Shown here: piece by piece, positions 1 to 8,481 of the stretch | Layout: each line of letters opens with the position of its first letter | How positions within the stretch are numbered: position 1 is the first letter of the stretch | From: Bacillus sp. FJAT-22090 | GTDB lineage: Bacteria; Bacillota; Bacilli; Bacillales_A; Planococcaceae | Reading direction: 5' to 3' | DNA length: 64,000 nucleotides | NCBI RefSeq assembly: GCF_007676755.1 | Contig: NZ_VEBK01000011.1 | Span: forward strand, 89,702-153,701 | Made by a program: the position numbers and the translations under genes | Notes under the pieces: generated by a model | Told to the model about the DNA's origin: nothing | Seen by the model: only the letters and a program-made list of their open reading frames with translations | The model's database searches: none

Positions 1-876
1 TTTCTCGACTTCTCCCATATCACCTACACCAAAGAAGTCTCCATATACTTTCACTTCTTCTATTATTCCTTTATTCACTTCTAATCGGACGTCTACCCCA
101 CCAGTTGGGAATCGATGCGAGTGTTTCATATTAAATTTAGGTGATTTACCGAAATTCCAATCCCATTGTTGATAACGTTCTTCTGAAAGCTTATGGATAT
201 TTTCCCAATCCTCTTCTGTAAGCTCCCAATATTGAATATTTTCTTCTCCACCAAAAATGGAGGAAAGAATTTCTGAGCGGAACTGCTCAATCGTCATAGG
301 TTCTTTCAATAGCTCAGCAATATTGGTTACACGGCTACGAACCGATTTTATACCTTTTGATTCGATTTTTTCTTTACTTACTTTTAGTGCAGATACAACT
401 GCATCAATTTCTGTATCAAACATTAATGTGCCGTGGCTAAACATTCTACCACGAGTAGAAAACTGGGCATTCCCAGAGATTTTTTTACCTTCTGCCAATA
501 TATCATTACGACCGGATAACTCAGCGTTCACACCCATGTTCTGTAAAGCGTCTACAACTGGCTGTGTAAACTTTTTAAAGTTACGGAAGCTGTCCCCATC
601 GTCTTTCGTTAAAAAGCTAAAGTTCAGATTTCCTAAATCATGATACACAGCCCCACCGCCTGAAAGTCTACGGACAGGGATAATCCCATTTTTCTCTACA
701 AAATCTGTATTAATTTCTTCTACAGTATTTTGGTTTCTTCCAATAATGATCGATGGCTGATTTATGTAAAACAACAGGAAAGAGTCTTTTTCTACATCCA
801 TTGTATTCAATGCATACTCTTCAATTGCTAGATTTATACGTGGATCAGTTATACCTTTATTATCAATAAAAAACAT
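1..876 (-). CDS. lplJ: Lipoate-protein ligase LplJ (3' end outside window)
   Basis: Attaches lipoic acid to lipoyl domains of 2-oxoacid dehydrogenases and the glycine cleavage H protein through a lipoyl-AMP intermediate, in the cytoplasm. The 292 visible codons start at an ATG preceded by AAAGGAG and carry the BPL/LplA/LipB fold signature RRLSGGGAVYHDLGN (about residues 69-83) and a GRNDILAEGKKISGNAQ segment typical of LplA/LplJ. The C-terminus (about 40 residues) lies beyond base 1. It is divergent from the small yhfH gene, as lplJ and yhfH are neighbours in B. subtilis. Identification rests on motif and neighbourhood and is firm. Confidence 0.93.
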   Translation of the reverse strand, partial: MFFIDNKGITDPRINLAIEEYALNTMDVEKDSFLLFYINQPSIIIGRNQNTVEEINTDFVEKNGIIPVRRLSGGGAVYHDLGNLNFSFLTKDDGDSFRNFKKFTQPVVDALQNMGVNAELSGRNDILAEGKKISGNAQFSTRGRMFSHGTLMFDTEIDAVVSALKVSKEKIESKGIKSVRSRVTNIAELLKEPMTIEQFRSEILSSIFGGEENIQYWELTEEDWENIHKLSEERYQQWDWNFGKSPKFNMKHSHRFPTGGVDVRLEVNKGIIEEVKVYGDFFGVGDMGEVEK

Positions 877-923
877 GGTCATCGCTCCTTTACTCCTATT
901 TTACCAAAAAACAAAACAATTTG

Positions 924-953
924 TTGACAAAATAATCTGTGTTATATTACAAT
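924..953 (+). promoter_or_regulatory. Candidate SigA promoter of yhfH
   Basis: TTGACA at 924-929, an 18-bp spacer and TACAAT at 948-953 sit 45 bases before the yhfH ATG. This is a near-consensus vegetative promoter seen by eye; no transcript data support it. Confidence 0.5.
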
Positions 954-998
954 AAACAAAACTTAAACAGTTATATAACAGATGGAGGTGGAACAACT

Positions 999-1124
999 AT
1001 GTTAGAAAACGTAATTGAATTTTTCCGTAACCTGCCTGAAAAAACATGCGCTACATGTGGTGAAACAATAGAAGAACAGCATGAGTGCTATGGAAATCAA
1101 TGTGATAAATGCAACAACGTATAA
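999..1124 (+). CDS. yhfH: YhfH family small zinc-ribbon-like protein
   Basis: A 41-residue protein with two CxxC pairs (CATCGE and CDKC), consistent with one structural zinc site, and an N-terminal amphipathic stretch ending in FFRNLPEKTC. It matches the YhfH family, which sits beside lplJ in B. subtilis; no function is known for the family. I chose the ATG at 999 because GGAGGTGG ends 7 bases before it; a longer frame from 939 has no ribosome binding site. A promoter candidate lies at 924-953 and a hairpin terminator follows directly. Confidence 0.85.
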   Translation: MLENVIEFFRNLPEKTCATCGETIEEQHECYGNQCDKCNNV

Positions 1125-1137
1125 TTATAAGAACAGT

Positions 1138-1174
1138 AAAAGCGCTCGGCTCTCTGTTTAGAGCCAAGCGCTTT
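1138..1174. terminator. Bidirectional terminator between yhfH and yhgE
   Basis: A GC-rich stem (AAAGCGCT-GGCTCT with AGAGCC-AGCGCTTT) with a six-base loop lies between two convergent genes and can serve both strands; the T-run is short on each side. Confidence 0.75.
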
Positions 1175-1177
1175 GTA

Positions 1178-3367
1178 TTATGCTTCTGCAGTTTGTTGTG
1201 AGTGATTTTTTTTGAACATGAACAAGAAGTAGCCAAGAGTTAAGACAAGACATACTACCATAAATCCAATAAGTACACCATTGCTCGCCCATAAAGTACT
1301 CATATTACCTGTTGAAATAGCTGCTTTAAATGCTTGAACAGAATAAGTCATCGGTAATAGTTTATTGAAAACTTGTAACGGCTGTGGAATCAATTCTAAT
1401 GGGAATGTTCCTGCACTTGTAGTTAATTGAAGGATTAACACAAGAATAGCCAAGAATCGACCAGCATTACTTAGAACCGAAACAAATAATTGGATCATCG
1501 CTAAGAATGTAAAGCTCGTAATAATCGTTGTTAGGATGAACATTCCAACGTTTTGTGTTTCTAATTTAAGTGCAAATAATGCGATAGCTACTGCGATTAA
1601 GGACTGAATAATTCCTACAACCCCAAGAACCGTTACTTTACTTGTAAACCATGATGCTCCATTTGTTGGCTTGATAGCTGGCTCTACGAGTGGGAATATG
1701 ATAGAAATCATCAATGCCCCAACGAATAAACCAAGTGACAAGAAGTATGGAGTGAATCCAGTACCATAGTTTGGCACTGCATTTACAGATTTTGCATCTA
1801 CATCTACTGGAGATGAAATCATATCGAAAGTTGCGTCATTAGCTTTTACGTCCCCAACCTCTTTGCTTGCATCTTCTAGGCTAGTTTGCAAAGTATTTGT
1901 TCCATCGACTAAAGCTTTTGTTCCATCTGCTAGTTTAGTAGAGCCACCTGCAAGTTCTCCAGATTTTTCAGCTAGCGTACCAGTTCCTTCTTGTAATTTC
2001 GTTGAACCACCAGCTAATTGATTTAGCCCGCTTACTAAGTTTGTTGAACCTGTATATGCTTGTTGGATACCAGCGTTAAATTCTTTCATTTTTGTTGCTA
2101 ATGTGTTTGTCCCTGCTGCTAGACTTGAAGAACCTTCCGCTAATGCTGCAGATGATCCATTAAGTTTTGCAACGCCTTGCCCTGCTTGTGTATATCCTGC
2201 ATGTAATTGTGCTGCTCCATTATGCACTTGAGCTGTTCCATTCGATAATGCAGTTGTTCCAGCTGCCAGTTTTTCCAATCCAGCAGATACAGTGGAACTA
2301 CCTGATTCTAATTGTTTAAGAGTTTCTGTCAAAGCCGCTGCCTGTTCTGCTGGAAGTGCAGCCCCTATTTGCTCCATTTGAGTAGCTAACGCTTTAATAC
2401 CAGTGCTTACTTGAGTAGCACCTTTTGATAATTGGTTCGCGCTATCATTCAATGTCGCGGAACTGTTTTGTAACTGAGCCAATGAAGCGACTAACGCTTT
2501 ATCTTTCTCACTAAGTAATTGATAGCTTTCATTTAATTTTGCAACGCCTGCTGTATAATCGCTAATACCTTTTTTCAAAGCACCTGCACCTGTTGCTGTT
2601 TGGTTTGCACCATCTGCTAACTGAGTAGATCCATCAGTCAATTTAGAAATCCCGTCATTTAGTTGAGTTGAGCCTTTCGCAGCTGACTGTATGCCGTCTA
2701 CTACTGTATTTGTTCCATCTCGAAGTTCAATTGTGCTGCTTGCTAGTTGTTCTAAATAACCTTTTAAATCGTTTGCTCCGTTATCTATTTCTGAAGCACC
2801 ATCTTTTAACTGACCAGCGCCATCTGAAGCTTCCGCAAAACCATCACCTATTTTAGTGATCGAATCGAAAAGCTGCTCTGCGTAAGTAGATGTCACTTCT
2901 TTATTTACTTCTGCACGAATTCGATCCATTGCAGTCCCACCAATTTGAGATGCTAGGAAATTATATCCTTCATTTGCTTTATACGTAATGACCATTTTTT
3001 CTGGCTGTTCGTCTAATAAAGTAGTCGCATGCTGTGAGAAGTTCTCAGGAATTTCAATAAGTAAATAATAGTCCTGATCTTCTAGTCCTTGTAGTGCCTC
3101 TTTTTTCGACACAGATTTAAAATTGAATTGCTTGCTATCGATCAGCTTATCTTTTAACGTTTCTCCAAGCTTTAGCTCCAATCCTTCCATTTCCGCGCCT
3201 TCGTCTGAATTGACTATTGCTACTGGTAAATCTTCTAAGCCTGCATATGGGTCCCAAAATGCCCATAAAAACATTCCTGCATACAAAACAGGTATGAATA
3301 ATATTGCGATAATAGGAATCAATAATTTGCGATTCGTCAATATCGCTTTCCACTGTGCTTTGATCAT
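1178..3367 (-). CDS. yhgE: YhgE/Pip domain membrane protein
   Basis: A 729-residue membrane protein of the YhgE/Pip (phage infection protein) family, which has the ABC-2 permease-like topology of one N-terminal helix (about 13-37), a long extracellular region and a C-terminal bundle of about five helices (from about 545). The extracellular part (about 170-500) is built of many L-x-x-G-x-x-x-L repeats, predicting a long rod or coiled coil. Family members act as phage receptors and are linked to type VII-like secretion; the substrate here is unknown. The start has AGGAGG just upstream. It follows a TetR gene with a 68-bp gap that contains a copy of that regulator's probable operator. Confidence 0.9.
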   Translation of the reverse strand: MIKAQWKAILTNRKLLIPIIAILFIPVLYAGMFLWAFWDPYAGLEDLPVAIVNSDEGAEMEGLELKLGETLKDKLIDSKQFNFKSVSKKEALQGLEDQDYYLLIEIPENFSQHATTLLDEQPEKMVITYKANEGYNFLASQIGGTAMDRIRAEVNKEVTSTYAEQLFDSITKIGDGFAEASDGAGQLKDGASEIDNGANDLKGYLEQLASSTIELRDGTNTVVDGIQSAAKGSTQLNDGISKLTDGSTQLADGANQTATGAGALKKGISDYTAGVAKLNESYQLLSEKDKALVASLAQLQNSSATLNDSANQLSKGATQVSTGIKALATQMEQIGAALPAEQAAALTETLKQLESGSSTVSAGLEKLAAGTTALSNGTAQVHNGAAQLHAGYTQAGQGVAKLNGSSAALAEGSSSLAAGTNTLATKMKEFNAGIQQAYTGSTNLVSGLNQLAGGSTKLQEGTGTLAEKSGELAGGSTKLADGTKALVDGTNTLQTSLEDASKEVGDVKANDATFDMISSPVDVDAKSVNAVPNYGTGFTPYFLSLGLFVGALMISIIFPLVEPAIKPTNGASWFTSKVTVLGVVGIIQSLIAVAIALFALKLETQNVGMFILTTIITSFTFLAMIQLFVSVLSNAGRFLAILVLILQLTTSAGTFPLELIPQPLQVFNKLLPMTYSVQAFKAAISTGNMSTLWASNGVLIGFMVVCLVLTLGYFLFMFKKNHSQQTAEA

Positions 3368-3390
3368 TCCATTTTCCTCCTAAAACTAAT

Positions 3391-3413
3391 TGACTATAAT
3401 GTTCATTTGGTCA
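3391..3413. promoter_or_regulatory. Candidate TetR operator before yhgE
   Basis: TGACTA and TGGTCA form 6-base arms (one mismatch) around an 11-base centre, and the half-site CATTTGGTCAT resembles CATTTCGGTCAT in the operator before the tetR gene itself (4034-4058). The position between tetR and yhgE fits a second binding site for the same regulator. Confidence 0.45.
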
Positions 3414-3435
3414 TTCATTAACAAAAAAATGAGTC

Positions 3436-4026
3436 TCAAACTAAGAGACTGCGAAAAATTGTTTCTTGAAAAAAGTTTACGATTTCTACTTCAGGTAGTG
3501 ACTCGTCATGTGTCATATTCCAATCATTGATAAACGCAAGATAAGCCTTAAATAATAAATATGCTACAAGTTCACTGTTTACTTGTCTCAATTCACCTTT
3601 TGCTGCATACTTATCGATCTTCTCTTTGATGAATGTAACAATTGCCTGCTCCGTTTGATGCAGCATTTGTTTGACAGCAGGTGTTCGCCAATCTTTTTCC
3701 TCGTCCACAATTTTAGCATATAGTTGATGGGTTTCTCGAAATTCTAACATTTTCATCAACGCGGCGTGGGCGTTTTCTTGGAAAGAAGCACCTTCTTGAA
3801 TTACATTCGTAGCCTCCTGCTTCATCTCGGAAATCATTCTCATGACGATTTCTTGAAAAAGCACTTCTTTGTTTTCAAAAAAAGTGTAGATAGTTCCTTT
3901 ACCTACATTTGCAATTTTTGCTATTTGCTCCATCGTCGTAGCTTTATAGCCGAAAAGCGAAAAAGATCTCGTTGCAGCTTCCAAGATTTCTTTTTTTCGA
4001 TCCATTTGGCAACTCTCCATTTCCAA
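3436..4026 (-). CDS. yhgD: TetR family transcriptional regulator (YhgD-like)
   Basis: A repressor-type regulator of about 190-196 residues. The N-terminal helix-turn-helix (about 10-55) contains the TetR signature FSLFGYKATTMEQIAKIANVGKGTIYTFFENKEVLF; the rest is the all-helical ligand/dimer domain. It sits immediately upstream of yhgE in the same direction, as yhgD-yhgE in B. subtilis, so it probably controls yhgE and itself. A 25-bp dyad (ATGACC-N13-GGTCAT) lies 8 bases upstream of the first ATG. The start may be the internal ATG at MDRKKEIL rather than 4026; both are in frame. Confidence 0.9.
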   Translation of the reverse strand: MEMESCQMDRKKEILEAATRSFSLFGYKATTMEQIAKIANVGKGTIYTFFENKEVLFQEIVMRMISEMKQEATNVIQEGASFQENAHAALMKMLEFRETHQLYAKIVDEEKDWRTPAVKQMLHQTEQAIVTFIKEKIDKYAAKGELRQVNSELVAYLLFKAYLAFINDWNMTHDESLPEVEIVNFFQETIFRSLLV

Positions 4027-4033
4027 CTAAAAA

Positions 4034-4058
4034 ATGACCAGAAAACCATTTCGGTCAT
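4034..4058. promoter_or_regulatory. Candidate autoregulatory TetR operator
   Basis: Perfect 6-base arms ATGACC and GGTCAT separated by 13 bases lie just upstream of the tetR gene. A related dyad lies before yhgE (3391-3413), which supports a shared operator. Binding is inferred. Confidence 0.5.
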
Positions 4059-4103
4059 CTAGTCATTATATTACTTCAACTTTTATGTGATTGCAAGTAT
4101 TTT

Positions 4104-4562
4104 TTAATGGTGCATATTACTCATTGAATCATCGTCCTCATCTGGCATTACTTTACTTAAATCCGGATTTCCAACAGTTAGCTTTTGTTTCGGCATCGTG
4201 TGAAGTCCTCTTGCAGTCGTATGAGCAAACATATAATATACCCCATCATGATCGAATGTATAATTGGCTTCATACACTCCGTCTTTTGTTAATACACCTT
4301 CCACCATTTTTCCATCATCACGCATACCCGATTCCCATACTTCAAATTCAACCGAATCCGCATCATCTACTGCTTTTTCCCCTTGTGTCACTTTAGCAGA
4401 CAAAACAACTTCCTCATTAACAGGTAATTGTTCAGCAGTTTGTATTTGAACTACTATCTCTTCGAATTTCGTCTCCCCTTGATCTATATTTGTTGCCTCT
4501 TTCGTCCCACATCCCGCTAAAGTCATTGCTGTTAATGCGACAGCTACTATCATTTTTTTCAT
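4104..4562 (-). CDS. FixH/YtkA-like lipoprotein
   Basis: A 152-residue secreted lipoprotein: signal peptide with lipobox LAGC (Cys at about 18), then a single immunoglobulin-like YtkA/FixH-type domain (about 35-130) with a YYMFAHTTARGLHTMP segment, and an acidic tail ending in Met/His residues. YtkA-like domains are often found near copper or respiratory-chain genes; a metal role here is only inference from His/Met content. The ATG at 4560-4562 overlaps the stop of the upstream sensor kinase gene (ATGA), so it is the last gene of a four-gene coupled operon. I rejected a longer frame that runs into the kinase gene. Confidence 0.8.
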   Translation of the reverse strand: MKKMIVAVALTAMTLAGCGTKEATNIDQGETKFEEIVVQIQTAEQLPVNEEVVLSAKVTQGEKAVDDADSVEFEVWESGMRDDGKMVEGVLTKDGVYEANYTFDHDGVYYMFAHTTARGLHTMPKQKLTVGNPDLSKVMPDEDDDSMSNMHH

Positions 4563-5953
4563 GTGTATGAATCCTCCCAAATTGGTAATGTAATATATAC
4601 AGTTGTACCTTTTCCTACAACACTTTCGAATGCAAGACTGCCCTTTTGGACGTCTACTAATTGGGAAGCTATAGATAACCCTAAGCCCGTACCCCCATCT
4701 GAGCGACTTCTCGCTTGATTTACTCGGTAAAAACGCTCTGTAATATGTAGTAGATGTTCTTGCTCCATACCACAACCTTCATCCGTAATTTGAATAATTG
4801 TATCCTTTTTCGTTGTTTTATTAGCGATTGTGATGTTTGATGAATTAGGAGAATACCTAATAGCATTTTCCAAAATATTAATAAAAATTTGTTTCGTTTT
4901 TTGCTCGTCTGCTGCCAAAATTGTTTCTTCATCTACTAATAGAGAAAACGTTATTTCTTTTTCGATGGCCATTGGTTTTACAAGCTGTAATACTTCCCGT
5001 ACAGTTTCGGCTAACACGAGTGGGCTTGTTTCCACTTCTTCTAATGTCTCTGATCTAGCAACGGTGAGCAAGTCATTTGTCAGCTTCTGCATACGATTTG
5101 CTTCCCGCACGATAAGCGAATATATTTCCATCTTTTTCTCATCGGGTATAAGCTGCTGCTCAAATGCTTCTCCATATCCTTTTATATAACTGATTGGCGT
5201 ACGAAGTTCATGGGAAACTACAGATAAGAAGTCCCGCTTTTTTTCATCTTCTAATTGAATAGATTCCGCCATTTGGTTAAAAGTTTGCGCCAGTTCGCCA
5301 ACTTCGTCTTGAGATTCGACATCGACACGGGTGTCATATTTACCTGCAGCCATGGAAATCGACGCCTCTTTTAACTTTGCTAATGGCTTCAGTACTCTTT
5401 GCAAGCTCTTCAAACTAATATACGCCAAGCAAACTAACAAAATAGAAACGATGAGTATTAAAAAGAGAACTTCCTTTGATGCCAATTCTGTTATTTTCGT
5501 TAAAGGGACATATAAGTAAATAATTCCTTCTAATCGATTCTCATCAACAAGTGGATATATAACAGATACCACTTCTCGTTCAAATCGTTTTTCATATCCA
5601 CGCTTCGTTACAGCATTTCCGTTAACCAATTGCGCCCTTTCCTCTGCACCTATTAACGTGTCATAGTCAATATCAAAAGGCAGGCAGGCACTCAATTCTC
5701 TCGGATTTCGAACTGTAAATACTTCTACGTCTGAAAATCGATTATAATCCTCTGTTTGTTCAATAAAAGCATTCGTGACGGGCCCGCCTTTATATGTACG
5801 CTGCAGGCTTTCTGCTACTTCCTTCATAGAGGTTTCCGTATGTTGCACATATAGCTCTTCATACAAAAAGTTTGTAAATACGACTAAAAAAACAATGGTA
5901 GTTACAATAAAAACGAGAAGCAGCATCCAAATTTTTACGGATAGCTTTTTCAT
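4559..5953 (-). CDS. Two-component sensor histidine kinase
   Basis: A 464-residue class I sensor kinase. Two membrane helices (about 9-30 and 162-182) flank an extracellular sensor of about 130 residues; then come HAMP (about 183-236), HisKA with the phosphoacceptor in VVSHELRTPISYIKGYG, and a HATPase domain with N, G1 (ITDEGCGM) and G2 (GGTGLGLSIA) boxes. It overlaps the response regulator upstream by ATGA and the YtkA-like gene downstream by ATGA. The extracellular domain contains a lone Cys and no motif I recognise. The signal is unknown; lipoproteins at both ends of the operon suggest an envelope or redox cue. Confidence 0.9.
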   Translation of the reverse strand: MKKLSVKIWMLLLVFIVTTIVFLVVFTNFLYEELYVQHTETSMKEVAESLQRTYKGGPVTNAFIEQTEDYNRFSDVEVFTVRNPRELSACLPFDIDYDTLIGAEERAQLVNGNAVTKRGYEKRFEREVVSVIYPLVDENRLEGIIYLYVPLTKITELASKEVLFLILIVSILLVCLAYISLKSLQRVLKPLAKLKEASISMAAGKYDTRVDVESQDEVGELAQTFNQMAESIQLEDEKKRDFLSVVSHELRTPISYIKGYGEAFEQQLIPDEKKMEIYSLIVREANRMQKLTNDLLTVARSETLEEVETSPLVLAETVREVLQLVKPMAIEKEITFSLLVDEETILAADEQKTKQIFINILENAIRYSPNSSNITIANKTTKKDTIIQITDEGCGMEQEHLLHITERFYRVNQARSRSDGGTGLGLSIASQLVDVQKGSLAFESVVGKGTTVYITLPIWEDSYT

Positions 5954-6624
5954 TCCTGTACCTCAAAACGATAGCCGATGCCCCATACCGTTTCTATATA
6001 TTTAGCTGCAACACTTCCAAGCTTTAAACGAAGCGTTTTAATATGTGTATCTACTGTCCGTGTTCCACCCTCGTAATCTAAGCCCCAAATCCTTTCTAGT
6101 AACTGCTCTCTAGAAAAGACTTTTCCTTCATTGTCCATAAATAAATGGAGCAATTCATATTCTTTGAGTGTAAGATTAATTTTTTTATCTCCATTTAACA
6201 TCTGTCTTGCACCGGGATCATTTACTAATACACCTTTTATAATCTTGCCATCTTTAACTTCGGTTCCCGTTCTTCTTAAAATGGCGTTAATTCTAGCTGT
6301 CAGTTCTATCGCAGTAAAAGGCTTAACGATATAATCGTCGCCACCGAGCATAAGCCCTTTCACTAAATCCGTTTTAGCATCTAATGCAGTTAGAAAAATG
6401 ATCGGTATGGATGTAAATTCCCTAAGCTTCTTACATACTTCAAATCCATCTTTCTCTGGCATCATTACGTCGAGAAGTATTAAATCTACAGAAGAAAATA
6501 AAACAATTTTAGTCGCATCGTCACCGTTCTCAGCATGTAACACATCGAAGCCGCTTTTTCGCAAATGCAATTCAATTAGCCCTCGCATATCTTGTTCATC
6601 ATCTACTACTAATATAGTTGTCAT
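5950..6624 (-). CDS. OmpR/PhoB-type response regulator
   Basis: A 224-residue regulator with a receiver domain (about 1-115; phosphoacceptor Asp in LILLDVMMPEKDG, switch Lys in YIVKPF) and a winged-helix DNA-binding domain (about 130-222; GGTRTVDTHIKTLRLKLG). It is the cognate partner of the kinase whose start overlaps its stop (ATGA). Its own start overlaps the stop of the upstream lipoprotein gene in the same manner. The target genes are unknown; the operon itself is the natural first candidate. Confidence 0.93.
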   Translation of the reverse strand: MTTILVVDDEQDMRGLIELHLRKSGFDVLHAENGDDATKIVLFSSVDLILLDVMMPEKDGFEVCKKLREFTSIPIIFLTALDAKTDLVKGLMLGGDDYIVKPFTAIELTARINAILRRTGTEVKDGKIIKGVLVNDPGARQMLNGDKKINLTLKEYELLHLFMDNEGKVFSREQLLERIWGLDYEGGTRTVDTHIKTLRLKLGSVAAKYIETVWGIGYRFEVQE

Positions 6625-7559
6625 TTGCCTGCCTCCCTTACGACTAACTGAAATGGACCTTTCCCTACATGTACCTTATTCATTATTTTTCCTGATTGGA
6701 TAAAGTATATATAATGATCGTCATAGCCCGCCAATACAATACTTTCTCCAAATGTTGCAATAGAAAACGGATTAGCTCCTGCTTTAAGTGAGGAAAGTAC
6801 CTCCCCTGTTTCCGAAATTTCATAAACAGTACTGCTTCCATGGCTCACCGCAAAAATATGCCCATTTGAACCCTTCGTCATATTAATCGGCATCATCGGC
6901 GCTTCCACTTCACCGAGTAATTTTCCTGTTTCTAAACTATATCTTTCAATAACTCGATTCGGTTTACTTCCAGCACCATGGCCACCAAGCCAAAGTTCAT
7001 TTTTATTTATTAATAATCCATGCGAAGAATTAGGAATTTCCCATTCCGCTTGTTCTTCTAACCCTAATGAAAAGATTGAAAGTATTTCATCCTTAAAGTT
7101 TACTACGTATAAATTATCATTAGCTACAACCATGGACATTGGATAATTGCCAGCAGCCGCTTCTTTAAGTAGATGTCCCTCTTTGTTAAAAAGAGAAACT
7201 GTATTTTCCTTTCCATTTGCAATATAGATGTTTTCATTATAAGCGTAGGCAAAGGTTGCTCCTTCTTGTACGTCAAAAGTAGCCATCTGTTTGCCAGTCG
7301 ACAACTGCAACAGGACAGCTTCCTTCAATGTAAATCCATATAGTAATATCAAATCATCCGAAACCAACGTAAACCCTGTATACGCGGCATCCAACTGCCA
7401 TGTCTCAAATACTTCCTGCTTAGGAGATATGAAATCAATCGTTCCTTCCACAGTATTTAAGCTTGCTACAAAATCAACCGACGGATCAATTGATGGTAAC
7501 GAAGGCTGTGCACATGCACTTAGTAAAAGCATGACTAACAGTATGCTTAGTTTTCTCAC
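6621..7559 (-). CDS. Beta-propeller lipoprotein (YncE/NHL-like)
   Basis: A 312-residue exported lipoprotein: signal peptide with lipobox LSAC (Cys about 14), then repeating strands typical of YncE/NHL/WD-like propellers (phrases such as NLYVVNFKDEILSIFSL, GHIFAVSHGSSTVYEIS, YDDHYIYFIQSGKI recur about every 40 residues). I chose the GTG at 7557-7559 because AGGGGGTG stands 6 bases before it and the signal peptide begins there; upstream in-frame ATGs lack a ribosome binding site. It heads an operon in which all three junctions are ATGA overlaps. A sensory accessory role for the kinase is inference. Confidence 0.75.
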   Translation of the reverse strand: MRKLSILLVMLLLSACAQPSLPSIDPSVDFVASLNTVEGTIDFISPKQEVFETWQLDAAYTGFTLVSDDLILLYGFTLKEAVLLQLSTGKQMATFDVQEGATFAYAYNENIYIANGKENTVSLFNKEGHLLKEAAAGNYPMSMVVANDNLYVVNFKDEILSIFSLGLEEQAEWEIPNSSHGLLINKNELWLGGHGAGSKPNRVIERYSLETGKLLGEVEAPMMPINMTKGSNGHIFAVSHGSSTVYEISETGEVLSSLKAGANPFSIATFGESIVLAGYDDHYIYFIQSGKIMNKVHVGKGPFQLVVREAGK

Positions 7560-8481
7560 CAATTCACCCCCTACCATCATTTTACCGAAAAAGTGTGAAA
7601 AAAGTTTGAAATGTAAAGTATTCGCATATCGTAATGGAATGTGCATTTTTTAGTGGAAGTTTTATCCTTTTACAACTAAACCATTCAGCATAGCAACTAA
7701 ACAATTTTTTTCGGAAAGAAAGCTCACAAAGTCTGTTGAATATGCCTTTTTGAATGGAAGTTTTATCCTTTTACAACTAAACGACTCAGAATTACAACTA
7801 AACCCGCTAATTTTACAACTAACCTTCTCTTTTTTACAACTAACCGATTTTTTTCGTGAAAAAGCTCCAAAAGTCTAGAAACATGACTTGTTTTTAGTGG
7901 AAATTTTATCCTTTTACAACTAAACGCTTCATTATTACAACTAAACCTGCCATTTTTACAACTAAACTCACCATTTTTACAATTAAAAAATCTTTTCGTG
8001 AAAAAAAGCTCAAAAAGTCTGGGAATATGCCTTATTTGAGTGGGAATTTTATCCTTTTACAACTAAACGCTTCATTATTACAACTAAACCTGGCAATTTT
8101 ACAACTAAACTCATCTTTTTTACAACTAAACAATCTTCCCGTGAAAAAAGCTCAAAGTGTCTGGGAATATGCCTTATTTGAGTGGAAATTTTATCCTTTT
8201 ACAACTAAACGCTTCATTATTACAACTAAACCTGCCATTTTTACAACTAAACTCACCATTTTTACAATTAAAAAATCTTTTCGTGAAAAAAAGCTCAAAA
8301 AGTCTGGGAATATGCCTTATTTGAGTGGGAATTTTATCCTTTTACAACTAAACGCTTCATTATTACAACTAAACCTGGCAATTTTACAACTAAACTCATC
8401 TTTTTTACAATTAAAAAATTTTTTCGTGAAAAAAGCTCAAAAAGTCTAAGAGCATGACTTTCTGAGCTATCGTTTCACTAC
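7560..8481. other. Gene-free 0.9-kb interval between hemH and the propeller lipoprotein gene
   Basis: Apart from the promoter region of the lipoprotein gene (7560-7650) this interval is filled by a higher-order repeat tract (7651-8425). Frames across it encode only heptad repeats such as LLQLNAS caused by the 21-base period, and lack ribosome binding sites. The coproporphyrinogen oxidase gene found here in B. subtilis is absent. Confidence 0.8.
7651..8425 (-). repeat. 21-nt-period repeat tract, family A (TTAGTTGTAA), locus 1
   Basis: Six supra-units begin near 7651, 7753, 7894, 8037, 8178 and 8322 (spacing about 102, 141, 143, 141, 144). Each has a lead ATCCTTTTACAACTAAA, two to four copies of ACAACTAAA repeated at 21-base intervals with variable 9-12 base spacers, and a tail containing TTTTCGTGAAAAAAGCTC and AAAGTCTGGGAATATGCC. 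On the minus strand, the sense of the upstream gene hemH, the core reads TTAGTTGTAA and the array ends in TTAGTTGTAAAAGGATA followed by TTCCAC. The same core and tail occur at 33209-33650. The tail hairpin GTGAAAAAAGCTC region is not a good terminator. Confidence 0.9.

Noticed and set aside
8027..8449. A 140-codon frame encoding LLQLNAS-type heptad repeats
   Set aside because: The heptads arise because the intergenic array has a 21-nt period. There is no ribosome binding site, the repeated core also appears in other frames here, and the same core occurs on the opposite strand at 33 kb.
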